From: Verrucomicrobiota bacterium
Lineage (GTDB): Bacteria; Verrucomicrobiota; Verrucomicrobiia; Limisphaerales; JADJPG01
Assembly (NCBI GenBank): GCA_016713365.1
Contig: JADJPG010000019.1
Coordinates: 1-64,000 of the forward strand
Direction: 5' to 3'
DNA: 64,000 bases
The notes under the pieces are model-generated. The model saw only the letters and a list, made by a program, of their open reading frames with translations. It searched no databases and was not told the DNA's origin. The translations under genes were made by a program, and so were the position numbers. Positions 29,162 through 37,955 of the stretch are shown one piece after another. How positions within the stretch are numbered: position 1 is the first letter of the stretch; each line of letters starts with the position of its first letter.

Positions 29162-31240
29162 ATGAAAAACTATCTACCCGCGGACATCCGCAACTTCGCC
29201 GTCGTCGGCCATGCTTCCAGCGGCAAAACCACCCTTGCCGAAGCCATGCTCTCCTGCGCGGGCGTCATCAATCGCATGGGCACCGTCGCCCAGGGCAACA
29301 CCGTCTCCGACTATCACGACGACGAGCAGAGCCATCAGATCTCCATCCACACCTCCCTGCTCCACTGCGAATGGCTGGACAAGAAGTTCAACATCATCGA
29401 CACGCCCGGTTACCTCGACTTCATCAGCGAAGGTCTCGGCGCGCTACGCGTCGGCGATTTCGCGCTCGTCGTCATCAACGCCCAGCAAGGCATTGGCGTC
29501 GGGACAGAACAGGTCTGGAAATACGCCAGCGACTTCGACATCCCAAAAATGATCGTCGTCAACGGCGTGGACAAGGAGAACGTGAATTTCGACAACCTCC
29601 TCGCCACCTGCCGCGCGCGTTTCGGACCGCGAGTCTTTCCGCTGAGCATTCCGCTCAATCCCGGCCCGGGCTTCAACCAGACGCTCGATGTGCTCCGGAG
29701 CGACGTGGTCACCTACGCCACCGACGGCAGCGGCAAGTTCACCGAAACGCCCGCCACCGGCGCCCACAAGGAGCGCGTCACTCAGTTGCACAAGGAACTC
29801 ATCGAACTCACTGCCGAGGCCGACGACGCGCTCATGGAGAAGTTCTTCGCCCAAGGCGGCCTGACCGAAGAACAACTTCGCGCCGGTGAACATGCCGCAG
29901 TGCAGAAGCAATCCATCATCCCGCTTTTCTGCACGAATGCCACCGGGAACATTGGCGTCGCACGGTTGATGGACTTCATCGCAAAGTACGGATCCTCGCC
30001 CGTCGACCGCGAGCACGTCAGCGCCATTGATCTCGCCGGCAAGAAGGTGGACGTGGCGTTGAACGGAGCTGAGACCGCCGCGTATATCTTCAAAACGATG
30101 AGCGAGGCGCAATTCGGGGAGCTGTCTTATTTCCGCGTTTACTCCGGCCATGTCCATGCCGGCATGGATCTCTACAACGCCGACCGCAAGTGCAACGAAC
30201 GCATCGACCAGATCTTCGTTCTCAACGGCAAGACTCGCACGGCGGTCGCGGATCTCGGCCCCGGCGACATCGGAGCAACGGTGAAGCTGAAGGACACGCA
30301 CACCGGCAACACGCTCTGTTCAGCGAAGCGCATCGTGAGCCTGCCCAAGGTGAAGTATCCCACACCGAACATCCACGCCGCGCTGACGCTCAAAACGAAG
30401 GGTGAGGAGGATAAGATGGCCAGCGGACTCGCCGCCTTGCACGAGGAAGATCCGACGTTCCTGTTCCACGTCGATTCCGAACTGCACCAGACCGTGATCA
30501 GCGGCCAGGGCGAACTCCACCTGCGCATTGTCGCGGAGCGATTGAAGGCGCGCTTCAAGGTGGACTTCGACATGACGGAACCGCGTGTGCCATATCGCGA
30601 GACCATCCACGCTCCTGCCGAGAGCAAGTATCGGCACAAGAAACAAACCGGCGGCGCGGGACAGTTCGCCGAAGTCTGGATGCGCATCACGCCACGCGAT
30701 CGGAACAGCGGCGTGGAGTTCGTGCAAACGCTCACGGGCCAGAACGTGGATCGCACATTTGTCCCCAGCGTCGAGAAAGGCGTGATGAGCGCCTGCGCGG
30801 AGGGAATCATCGCCGGGTATCGCGTCGTGGACGTGAAGATCGATTTCTACGACGGCAAAATGCACCCGGTGGATTCCAAGGACATCGCCTTTCAGATTGC
30901 CGGCAAGAACGCCTTCAAGGAAGCGTTCCAATCGGCCCGGCCTTGTCTGCTCGAGCCCATTATCGAAATCGAAGTGCGCGTGCCCGAAGATCATCTCGGC
31001 GCCGTGATGGGCGATCTCAGCAGCCGCCGCGGACGCATCACCGGCACCGACGGCGCGGATGGTCACAGCATGGTGAAAGCCCACGTTCCGCAGAAGGAGC
31101 TCTACAAGTATGCAAGCGTTCTGCGGTCGTTGACGGGCGGACGAGGGCTGCACTCGGAAACGTTCAGCCACTACGAAGAGATGCCCCGCGAACTCGAGCA
31201 AGAGATCATCGCAGACCACAAGCGGCCGGCCGACGATTGA
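29162..31240 (+). CDS. Elongation factor G-like GTPase (EF-G2 type)
   Basis: The 692-aa protein has the EF-G domain order. G domain: P-loop GHASSGKTTL, switch I region SDYHDDEQSHQISI, G3 IIDTPGYLDF. Domain II: GELSYFRVYSGHVHAGM. Domain III: DPTFLFHVDSELHQTVISGQGELHL. Domain IV: KKQTGGAGQFAEVWMRI...GIIAGYRVVDVKIDFYDGKMHPVDS. Domain V: EPIIEIEVRVPEDHLGAVMGDLSSRRGRITG. It is a translation-factor GTPase, but the P-loop and switch I are EF-G2-like, and the G4 motif reads NGVD (29561-29572) instead of NKxD. It is therefore probably not the main EF-G, and no str operon surrounds it. The start is chosen at 29162, where GTAGAG offers a ribosome site and conserved sequence begins. Confidence 0.9.
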   Translation: MKNYLPADIRNFAVVGHASSGKTTLAEAMLSCAGVINRMGTVAQGNTVSDYHDDEQSHQISIHTSLLHCEWLDKKFNIIDTPGYLDFISEGLGALRVGDFALVVINAQQGIGVGTEQVWKYASDFDIPKMIVVNGVDKENVNFDNLLATCRARFGPRVFPLSIPLNPGPGFNQTLDVLRSDVVTYATDGSGKFTETPATGAHKERVTQLHKELIELTAEADDALMEKFFAQGGLTEEQLRAGEHAAVQKQSIIPLFCTNATGNIGVARLMDFIAKYGSSPVDREHVSAIDLAGKKVDVALNGAETAAYIFKTMSEAQFGELSYFRVYSGHVHAGMDLYNADRKCNERIDQIFVLNGKTRTAVADLGPGDIGATVKLKDTHTGNTLCSAKRIVSLPKVKYPTPNIHAALTLKTKGEEDKMASGLAALHEEDPTFLFHVDSELHQTVISGQGELHLRIVAERLKARFKVDFDMTEPRVPYRETIHAPAESKYRHKKQTGGAGQFAEVWMRITPRDRNSGVEFVQTLTGQNVDRTFVPSVEKGVMSACAEGIIAGYRVVDVKIDFYDGKMHPVDSKDIAFQIAGKNAFKEAFQSARPCLLEPIIEIEVRVPEDHLGAVMGDLSSRRGRITGTDGADGHSMVKAHVPQKELYKYASVLRSLTGGRGLHSETFSHYEEMPRELEQEIIADHKRPADD

Positions 31241-31261
31241 GCTCGCCCGATCACAGCGCGA

Positions 31262-31681
31262 TCACTTGGCTCCCGCGGCCGCCCGACGTTGCTCGAGACG
31301 CACCAACCGGTGGCAGTCAACACAGCTGCGCGCCACGGTCACGTAGGCTTCCGTCACTCGTTCGAGGTTCTTGTCGACCGCCGCCATGTAGAGCGCGTCG
31401 ACACTCTTCTGGTAGTTGGTCGATTGCAGCAGGTAATCCGGCTGCTTGACCGTGAACCAGAGGTTGCTGGTGGTCATATCGCGCAGGCGGATGGCGTTCT
31501 TGGAAACAAGGTCATACTTCTCCAGAGCCATGCCTTCGAGAATCGTTTGCGAGTAAACCAGTTTGTTCCTCATGAACGCCTGAGTCGCAGGCCGGCGAGG
31601 TTTGAGTTCAGCGGCGGCGATTCCCAGAACGACTCCAACCGTCACCGCAGTGGTTAAGAACTTGGCGAGATACGTTTTCAT
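31262..31681 (-). CDS. Periplasmic class II-type cytochrome c
   Basis: The 139-aa protein has a signal peptide (AKFLTTAVTVGVVLGIAAA), a mostly helical body and a single heme motif CVDCH only 17 residues before the C-terminus. A C-terminal CxxCH on a four-helix-type sequence is the hallmark of class II cytochromes (c', c556). The segment MEGMALEKYDLVSKNA-type helix and SVDALYMAAVDKNLERVTEAYVTVARSCVDCH fit this. It is a likely periplasmic electron carrier. It is convergent with the EF-G-like gene and stands about 145 bp from the next minus-strand gene, with no visible oxidoreductase partner. Confidence 0.85.
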   Translation of the reverse strand: MKTYLAKFLTTAVTVGVVLGIAAAELKPRRPATQAFMRNKLVYSQTILEGMALEKYDLVSKNAIRLRDMTTSNLWFTVKQPDYLLQSTNYQKSVDALYMAAVDKNLERVTEAYVTVARSCVDCHRLVRLEQRRAAAGAK

Positions 31682-31825
31682 GACTGAATCCTTTCTCCTG
31701 ATGATCATCACGGAAGACCTTTGGACCGCGACGACCGGTTTCTGCGAGCGAACGGAAACTCCGCCGCCCACCATCAACCTTGCCCCTCCCAACCCCCGCG
31801 CCACCCTGCCCTTGCTCAAATTACA

Positions 31826-33468
31826 TCATGCCTTGGCGGAGTTCGCATCGTCGCCGTCGGACGATTCAACCGGGAGGGTGAAGTAGAAGGTCGCCCCTTC
31901 GCCCGGTTTGGATTCAGCCCAAATTTCACCGCCGTGCCGCAGAATGATGCGCCGGACGTTGGCCAACCCGACTCCCGTGCCTTCGAACTCATCATCGCGA
32001 TGAAAGCGTTGGAAGACTTCAAACAATCGCTGGGCCAGTCCCGAATTGAATCCCGCGCCATTGTCCAGAATCGAAAATATCCAGCGCGCCCCCTCCCGTC
32101 GCGCAGAGATCTCCACGATCGCCTCGGGCTTCTTCCGGGAATATTTCAGGGCGTTGCTGATGAGATTGATCCAGGCGAGACGAAGCATGTCCGGGTCGCC
32201 GTGAATCTTGGGCAACGATCCGATTCTCCATTCAACTCGTCGGCCGACCGCATCGGGCTCCAATGAATGGATGGCGTCTGCGACGATTCGATTCATTTCC
32301 ACCGGTTGCCGGACCAGAGGCTGCCGCGCCATCTTCGAAAGTCCCAACAGCGAATCAATCAGGCGCCCCATCCGGTCAGAAGCATCGGCGATCTGCTGCA
32401 AGCATTTCTGAAGAGTCGCGCTCTGCGCCAGGTCCGGTTCCTCGCGGGCCAGCATGACAAATCCATCGATGTGCCTCAGCGGCGTGCGAAGATCGTGTGA
32501 GACCGAATAGTTGAACGCTTCCAGTTCGCGGTTGGCCTCGGTTAACTGTAGGGTCCGCTCGCGGACACGTTGCTCGAGCTCTGCATTCAACCGCCGCATG
32601 CTGGCCATCTGATTTCGCACCTCCCGACGCAAGGTCACGACCCAGGTCACCGCGAGCAAGAGGCAACCCGCGGCAATTCCCAGCGCGACGAAAGTTCTCT
32701 TCAGAGTCCACCACGAGGGCGGACTCACCACTCGAACGTCCGCCGGCGAGCGAACGAAGACGTTGAATGACGCCACTGCTCCGCGGACATCTCTCTTCAC
32801 GCTGCACACGCCGGTGATCTCCAGCAGGCTGCCCGGTAGAATTTCGTCGTACGCCGCCAGCTCGGTCTGCGACTCCAAGTCCACCGTGAAAGCCTGCCCG
32901 CCGCGACCGGGATTCAGCACCAGCACACGACCTCCCCGCAGTCGCTCCGCAGCTAGGTAACCGCTCACGGTTATCAGCCGCATGTTGAAAGCGCCGGTCA
33001 ACGTCTCAGCCGCCGTCACCGTGATTGCCCGTGGCTGTTCACCGGTTCCGAGCAATCGCGTTTCACAATAGTGAAGCGTAGGTGAGAATGCTCCCAAGGA
33101 AGGCCGACCGATCACTTCGACCAACTCGCCCGGTTTGAAGGCCAGGGAAGGTTTGTGAAACACGTAGGTTCCCGCGTCGCCGTCCTGAATGAAAAACGTC
33201 TTGTCGGAAATGGAGTGAGTCACTGTTCCGCGCACTCGAACCACGCGCTGCTCCCCCAGTTACGCGCGCCTTCGAGGAACCCCTTGATGGTAATGAGAGG
33301 GATGCTCGAAGTGACTGATCGCGTCTCGGCGGCGGCATCATTGACTTGTGCCATGACCACGTGCCGTTCCAGGCATCCGAGCCACAACATCACCAGCCAG
33401 CAGCCGAGGTGCCCCTGAATCCGGCCCGTTTTGAGAGATCCTAAATTCATTTCGATGCTCCACATCAC
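31826..33468 (-). CDS. Membrane sensor histidine kinase, one frameshift near the N-terminus
   Basis: The N-terminus (signal segment GCWLVMLWLGCLERHVVMAQ) is in one frame up to about 33257. Restoring one C in a CC doublet there joins ARN to LGEQRVVRVRGTVTHSISDKTFFIQDG. The complete protein is about 546 aa. An OB-like periplasmic domain of 200 residues precedes a TM (TFVALGIAAGCLLLAVTWVV), a coiled-coil, and a HisKA domain with the phosphorylated His in FNYSVSHDLRTPLRHIDGF. The HATPase domain shows N-box WINLISNALKYS, G1 LDNGAGF and G2 GTGVGLANVRRI. No response regulator is adjacent, so it is an orphan. The periplasmic part resembles that of other planctomycete/verrucomicrobial kinases. Confidence 0.85.
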
Positions 33469-33643
33469 TCAACCATTCGTCCGATGCAGCCCCATCGACG
33501 TCGCCCGGCGCCAAGCAAATCGCAGCAACAACCAAACCTCAAGGGAGATTCGGCGCAGGATTGCATCAATCAGCAAACGACGTATTCCGGCATTGCCAAT
33601 TTGAACGGCAGTTTTCAGACTCCGCCGCGAATACCAAAACATT

Positions 33644-34275
33644 ATGAAACACATTTTGCTGAGCATCACCGTCGCCCTCGCCGCGATCGCCCACGTTGGC
33701 GCTGCGGATTCGGAAGAGGGATTCAAAACCATCTTTGACGGAAAATCTTTCGAGGGCTGGAAAATCGGCGACGAGAAGGCCAAGTCCTGGCGCATCGAGG
33801 ACGGCGCGTTCGTAGCGCAAGGGCACGTTCCCATGTCTTCTACGTCGGCGACGAAAAGCCGTTCAAGGATTTCGAATTCAAGGTGGACGTGATGACCGAG
33901 CCCGGCTCCAACAGCGGGATTTATTTTCACACCAAGTATCAGGAAAGCGGCTGGCCCAAGGGCGGCTTCGAATGCCAGGTCAACGTCACTCAAGGCGACT
34001 GGATCAAGACCGGCAGTCCCGTTATGGGTCTCGGAAATCATGGCGCTAACTCCGCCCAGGACAACAAATGGTGGACCCAGCACATCACCGTAAAGGGCAG
34101 CAAGGTCACCGTGAAGATCGATGGCAAGACCGTGCTTGAATACAATGAACCCACCGGCGCCGTGGCCGGAAAGGATTTCGAACGCAAGCTGAGCAGCGGA
34201 ACATTCGCCTTCCAAGCCCACGATCCCAAGAGCGTGATTCGCTACAAGAACGTTCGCGTAAAGCGCCTCGATTGA
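33644..34275 (+). CDS. DUF1080 (3-keto-disaccharide hydrolase-type) secreted protein, one frameshift
   Basis: Signal peptide HILLSITVALAAIAHVGAA is followed by GFKTIFDGKSFEGWKIGDEKAKSWRIEDGAFVAQG, the start of the DUF1080 concanavalin-like fold. The frame breaks at about 33822, where GGGCACG should be GGGCCACG, and then continues as HVFYVGDEKPFKDFEFKVDVMTEPGSNSGIYFHTKY...GFECQVN...TVKIDGKTVLEYNEPTG...IRYKNVRVKRLD. The repaired protein is 210 aa, normal for a single-domain member. Some DUF1080 proteins hydrolyse 3-keto-glycosides in the periplasm; the substrate here is unknown. A terminator follows. Confidence 0.9.
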
Positions 34276-34303
34276 TCCGGCACAACCCTTTTACCCCGCA
34301 ACA

Positions 34304-34336
34304 CCGCGAAGCGTCGCAAGGCGCTTCGCGGTTTTC
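34304..34336 (+). terminator. Rho-independent terminator of the DUF1080 gene
   Basis: A 10-bp perfect stem (CCGCGAAGCG 34304-34313, CGCTTCGCGG 34322-34331) is followed by TTTTCG. Confidence 0.8.
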
Positions 34337-34468
34337 GATTTCAGCGCTTGCCCCAACGCCCCGTCGCAGTCGCGTTACGAATCCCGCGACTCGCGAGACC
34401 GGGCTTGCAATTTATTCCGCACTGCCTACGTTCCTGCCGCGCGCGTCAAATCAAACTATTGCTCACGA

Positions 34469-35128
34469 ATGGAGTGCTTCATCATCGTCACCGTGTTGTG
34501 GGTCTTCTCGGTCTGCATCCATGAGTTCGGACACGCCATCGTCGCCTACAAGGGAGGTGACTACACCGTCGTAGAGAAAGGCTACCTGACGATGAATCCC
34601 TTGAACTACACGCACCCCGTTTACAGCATTCTGATGCCGGTGATTTTCATCATGCTGGGAGGGATCGGTCTTCCCGGAGGCGCAGTCTACATCAACCATC
34701 ACCTGCTGCGTTCGCGTTACTGGGACACCGCCGTGTCCTTCGCCGGCCCTGGCATGAACATCATCCTGGTAATCATCATCGGGACTTGTTTTCACCTCGG
34801 AATCATCCCGGCTGATCCGACGAAGCTCTCCACCATTTCGATGGCCTTCCTCCTCCAACTCGAAATCAGCTCCATCCTGCTCTGCCTGCTGCCGATTCCC
34901 CCGCTCGACGGTTTCCAGGCCATTGCGCCGTGGCTTCCCACAGACGCCAGACAGAAAGCATTTGAATTCTCAAATATCGGGATGTTCGTGGTTTTCCTCG
35001 CGCTCTGGTATGTGCCTCCCATCAATGACGCATTTTGGACCATCGTTCACTGGTCCACGATGATGCTCGGCGTGGATCCATACTGGGGCTACCTCGGGCA
35101 CCAGGCATTTCAGTTCTGGCGGAACTGA
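34469..35128 (+). CDS. Site-2-protease-like M50 family metallopeptidase
   Basis: The 219-aa integral membrane protein carries the zinc motif HEFGH within the first hydrophobic segment (FSVCIHEFGHAIVAYKGG) and the second M50 motif LPIPPLDGFQAI, equivalent to NPxPPLDG. Hydrophobic segments are MECFIIVTVLWVFSVCI, ILMPVIFIMLGGIGLPG, FAGPGMNIILVIIIGTCFHLG, FLLQLEISSILLCLLP and IGMFVVFLALWYVPP. This short form lacks PDZ or CBS domains and belongs to the minimal M50 proteins of unknown substrate. It lies convergent with phoR (stops 7 bp apart). Intramembrane proteolysis is inferred from the two motifs. Confidence 0.88.
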   Translation: MECFIIVTVLWVFSVCIHEFGHAIVAYKGGDYTVVEKGYLTMNPLNYTHPVYSILMPVIFIMLGGIGLPGGAVYINHHLLRSRYWDTAVSFAGPGMNIILVIIIGTCFHLGIIPADPTKLSTISMAFLLQLEISSILLCLLPIPPLDGFQAIAPWLPTDARQKAFEFSNIGMFVVFLALWYVPPINDAFWTIVHWSTMMLGVDPYWGYLGHQAFQFWRN

Positions 35129-35134
35129 GCGTCC

Positions 35135-36313
35135 TCAATCCGCCGGCAACGTGAAGTGGAACGTGGTTCCCTCGCCGAGTTCGCTCTTCAGCCACACCTC
35201 GCCGCCGTGCGCCTGCACGATGTGCTTCACGATCGAAAGTCCGAGACCCGTCCCACCCGTCTCACGGGAACGCGCGCGGTCCACGCGGTAAAACCTTTCG
35301 AAGACCCGCTCGCGCGCCTCCGCCGGAATTCCCGGGCCATCATCCCGCACCCACAACTCCACCTTGCCGTCCGCAATCGCCGATCCACCAATCAACACGC
35401 GACCGGATGGCCGGCCGTACTTGATGGCGTTTTCAATCAGATTGAACAGCACCTGCTGCAACCGGTCGGCATCCGCATGGGCCCGCAATCCTTCGGGAAC
35501 CTGATTATCCAAAGCCACCTGCTTCTCGTCAGCGCGCGACTTCAAATCCTCCGCTACCCGCTGCGTTTCCTCCCGGAGATCGACCGGGTGAAGATTCATG
35601 ATGATCTGGCCGCTCTCCAATCGGGAAATGGTCAGCAAGTCCTCGATGAGAAACGTCAGGCGATCCGTATGCTTCTCGATCGTCTGCAGGAACCGCGTCG
35701 CCTTCTCCGGATCGTTCTTCGCTCCTTCAAGCAACGTCTCGACGAATCCCTTGATCAAGGAAAGCGGCGTGCGCAACTCATGACTCACGTTCGCCACGAA
35801 CTCCTGCCGCGTGCGTTCCAGCTGTTTGATGCGCGTGAGGTCGTGGAACACCAGGATGGCGCCGCGTTGAATCCCATCGCGATCCAGGACCGCGGCCGCA
35901 TTCACCTCCACCCAACGTTCCTCCATGCCCGGGAGCTCCAAAGTATAACTCTGCATCGAGCATTCCTGCCGGAGACGCTTCATCAGGTCCGCCAGTTCCG
36001 GCAATCGAAACGCTTCGATGATCGTCTGACCACGCACGTCCGCCGAAAGGGAAAACAGTTTCTGCAGAGAGCGGTTGACGAGCTGCACCTTGCTCGATTC
36101 GTCAAGCACAAGCACCCCTTCCACCATGCTGTTGAAGACCGCCTGCTGCTGCGCTCGCACCTGGGCGGCCGCGTCATCACGCGATTCACGCAACGCCACC
36201 AACTGCTTCTGCTGCTCTTCGAACAGACGCCGCAGCGCCTGATAATTCCGGCGCCACCAAAAGTGGAACGCCAGCGCCGAGGCCAGAAGGAGTCCCGTCA
36301 GCGCCGGCCACAT
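35135..36313 (-). CDS. phoR: Phosphate regulon-type sensor histidine kinase
   Basis: The 392-aa protein starts with a single TM (PALTGLLLASALAFHFWW), then a linker coil, a PAS domain (FNSMVEGVLVLDESSKVQLVNRSLQKLF) and a HisKA domain with His178 in FVANVSHELRTPL. The HATPase domain has FNLIENAIKYG, RDDGPGIP and GTGLGLSIVKHIVQAHGG...GEGTTFHFTLP. This architecture with one N-terminal TM and PAS is that of PhoR-type kinases. It lies 30 bp downstream of phoB in the phoU-phoB-phoR operon. There is no pst transporter in the window. The name rests on domain layout and on the operon. Confidence 0.9.
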   Translation of the reverse strand: MWPALTGLLLASALAFHFWWRRNYQALRRLFEEQQKQLVALRESRDDAAAQVRAQQQAVFNSMVEGVLVLDESSKVQLVNRSLQKLFSLSADVRGQTIIEAFRLPELADLMKRLRQECSMQSYTLELPGMEERWVEVNAAAVLDRDGIQRGAILVFHDLTRIKQLERTRQEFVANVSHELRTPLSLIKGFVETLLEGAKNDPEKATRFLQTIEKHTDRLTFLIEDLLTISRLESGQIIMNLHPVDLREETQRVAEDLKSRADEKQVALDNQVPEGLRAHADADRLQQVLFNLIENAIKYGRPSGRVLIGGSAIADGKVELWVRDDGPGIPAEARERVFERFYRVDRARSRETGGTGLGLSIVKHIVQAHGGEVWLKSELGEGTTFHFTLPAD

Positions 36314-36343
36314 GGGAAATGCATCGTTCTTGAATCGTTCACG

Positions 36344-37027
36344 CTATTCTTCGACGAAGCGATAGCCGACTCCCCGGACCGTATCGAGATATTTCGCAGC
36401 GATGCCAAGCTTCTCGCGCAGGCGCCGCATGTGCGTATCGACCGTGCGGGTGTCGATCAAATTGTCGTACTCCCAGACGTCATGCAGCAGTTGTTCGCGC
36501 GATTGCACGCGACCGCGGCGCTGCGCGAGAACCGTCAGCAGCTTGAACTCCGTGGCCGTCAAATCGACTGACTTGCCCTTGATGGAAACCATGTGGCGCG
36601 GCACATCGATGCTCAGTTCCTTCCATACGATATGGTCGCCCTTCTCTTCCGGCGCATTACCGCTGCGCAGGAGTCGCTTCACGCGCAGGACAAGCTCACG
36701 CGGACTGAACGGTTTGGTCACGTAATCATCCGCGCCAAGCTCCAATCCCAGCACGCGATCAATCTCCGCGGCTTTCGCGGTCAGCATGATAATCGGAATG
36801 CCGGATGTCCGCTGATCGCGTCGCAAAATCTTGCAGACCTCCATGCCGTCGACCTCCGGCAACATGATGTCGAGAATGATCAAATTCGGCAGGAGCGCGC
36901 GCGCCTTCTCCAAGGCTTCCTCGCCATCCGCCGCCGTCGCCACTTCGTAGCCGTTGGCCTTGAGGTTGAAGTCGATGAGTTCGAGGGCATCTGGTTCGTC
37001 GTCCACGACGAGGATCTTTTGTTTCAT
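36344..37027 (-). CDS. phoB: PhoB-type OmpR-family response regulator
   Basis: The 227-aa protein has a receiver with Asp9-Asp10, phospho-acceptor Asp53 (LIILDIMLPEVDG), Thr in IIMLTAKA and Lys in DYVTKPFSPREL. It is followed by the winged helix of the OmpR/PhoB class (LTATEFKLLTVLAQRRGRVQSREQLLHDVWEY, TVDTHMRRLREKLG, TVRGVGYRF). It is flanked by phoU (28 bp upstream) and phoR (30 bp downstream), so it is most likely the phosphate regulator. PhoB proteins bind 11-bp direct repeats, and such an array lies upstream of this operon. Confidence 0.92.
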   Translation of the reverse strand: MKQKILVVDDEPDALELIDFNLKANGYEVATAADGEEALEKARALLPNLIILDIMLPEVDGMEVCKILRRDQRTSGIPIIMLTAKAAEIDRVLGLELGADDYVTKPFSPRELVLRVKRLLRSGNAPEEKGDHIVWKELSIDVPRHMVSIKGKSVDLTATEFKLLTVLAQRRGRVQSREQLLHDVWEYDNLIDTRTVDTHMRRLREKLGIAAKYLDTVRGVGYRFVEE

Positions 37028-37055
37028 ACAGGCATTGTGAAATTAAAGTGAACGT

Positions 37056-37847
37056 TCATTGCGGGCTGGGCGAAGATTTCGAAGACCCACCGTCTGGTTC
37101 GAGGTGGCGGATATCCTGACCTTCATAAAGATAGACCACCTCTTCCGCGACATTCGTGGCGTGATCGCCGACGCGCTCGAGGCTCTTGCAAATCACCATC
37201 AGATTCAGGCACCGCGAGATCGCCGAGGGCCGTCGGGCCATCAGCGCGGCCAGCTCCGCCTGAAGCTTTGCATTCACCGCATCCACCTGCTGGTCGCGCG
37301 GAATCAGCAGTCGCGCCCGCACCGGATCGCCCTGCACGAACGCATCGAGCGCTTCCTTCAGCATCGGGACGGCCAGCGCCGCCATGCGCGGCACTTCCTC
37401 GGCCTGCGGCAATTGAGGTTCCTGGCTGAGTTCCAGCACCCGGCGCGAGATGGTGGTCGCCTCGTCTCCGACCCGTTCAAGGTTGCTGGAGATCTTCATC
37501 GCCATCGTTATGAACCGGAGCTCAATTCCCTTCGGACGTCGTTCCAGCAACTTCAGGGCGATCTGGTCAATCTCCAGTTCCAAGGCATCGATCAACTCAT
37601 CCTCTTCCCGCGTCCGGCGCGCCATGTCGTCATCGCGACGAATCAAGGCCTTCACCGCGCGATTGACCGCCGTCTCGGCATAGCCCGCCATGGTGAGCAG
37701 TTTCTCCTTCAGGACGGACAGTTCAGATGAAGTTTCGGCAGCCACGGCAGTCACCTTAGTTTCGAGGCGAGCCAGCCGAACAAGCGGCGACTCCAGACCC
37801 ACTGGTCTTTCGTTCCCCACCGCATATTCAGTTCTGTGCGCGACCAT
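37056..37847 (-). CDS. phoU: Phosphate signalling protein PhoU
   Basis: The protein is built of two PhoU helical repeats. The first reads LKEKLLTMAGYAETAVNRAVKALIRRDDDMA...EDELIDALELEIDQIAL, then FITMAMKISSNLERVGDEATTISRRVLEL. The second has MLKEALDAFVQGDPVRARLLIPRDQQVDAVN and LNLMVICKSLERVGDHATNVAEEVVYLYEG, with the paired (E/D)RVGD metal-binding motifs. PhoU inhibits the PhoR/Pst system when phosphate is sufficient. The ATG at 37847 adds a 40-residue unconserved N-terminus. A GTG after AAGGTGA, just ahead of AAETSSELSVL, is an attractive alternative start. First gene of phoU-phoB-phoR, preceded by a Pho box-like array. Confidence 0.94.
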   Translation of the reverse strand: MVAHRTEYAVGNERPVGLESPLVRLARLETKVTAVAAETSSELSVLKEKLLTMAGYAETAVNRAVKALIRRDDDMARRTREEDELIDALELEIDQIALKLLERRPKGIELRFITMAMKISSNLERVGDEATTISRRVLELSQEPQLPQAEEVPRMAALAVPMLKEALDAFVQGDPVRARLLIPRDQQVDAVNAKLQAELAALMARRPSAISRCLNLMVICKSLERVGDHATNVAEEVVYLYEGQDIRHLEPDGGSSKSSPSPQ

Positions 37848-37880
37848 TTATCGAATGCACCGCCAGAATCCAACCTCAAT

Positions 37881-37907
37881 GTTACAATCCCGTGACGCCC
37901 CCGTGAC
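37881..37907 (-). promoter_or_regulatory. Putative Pho box: three half-sites at 11-bp period
   Basis: On the minus strand GTCAC, GTCAC and GTAAC occur at exactly 11-bp intervals (plus-strand GTTAC 37881, GTGAC 37892, GTGAC 37903), 34-60 bp upstream of the phoU start. PhoB family regulators bind direct repeats with this period, with a (T)GTCA(T/C) core. Location before the gene set that encodes PhoB suggests autoregulation. Confidence 0.55.
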
Positions 37908-37955
37908 GTTACGGGAATATTGCAAACGCCAAAACCCGCGCCCTTCGGACGGAAA

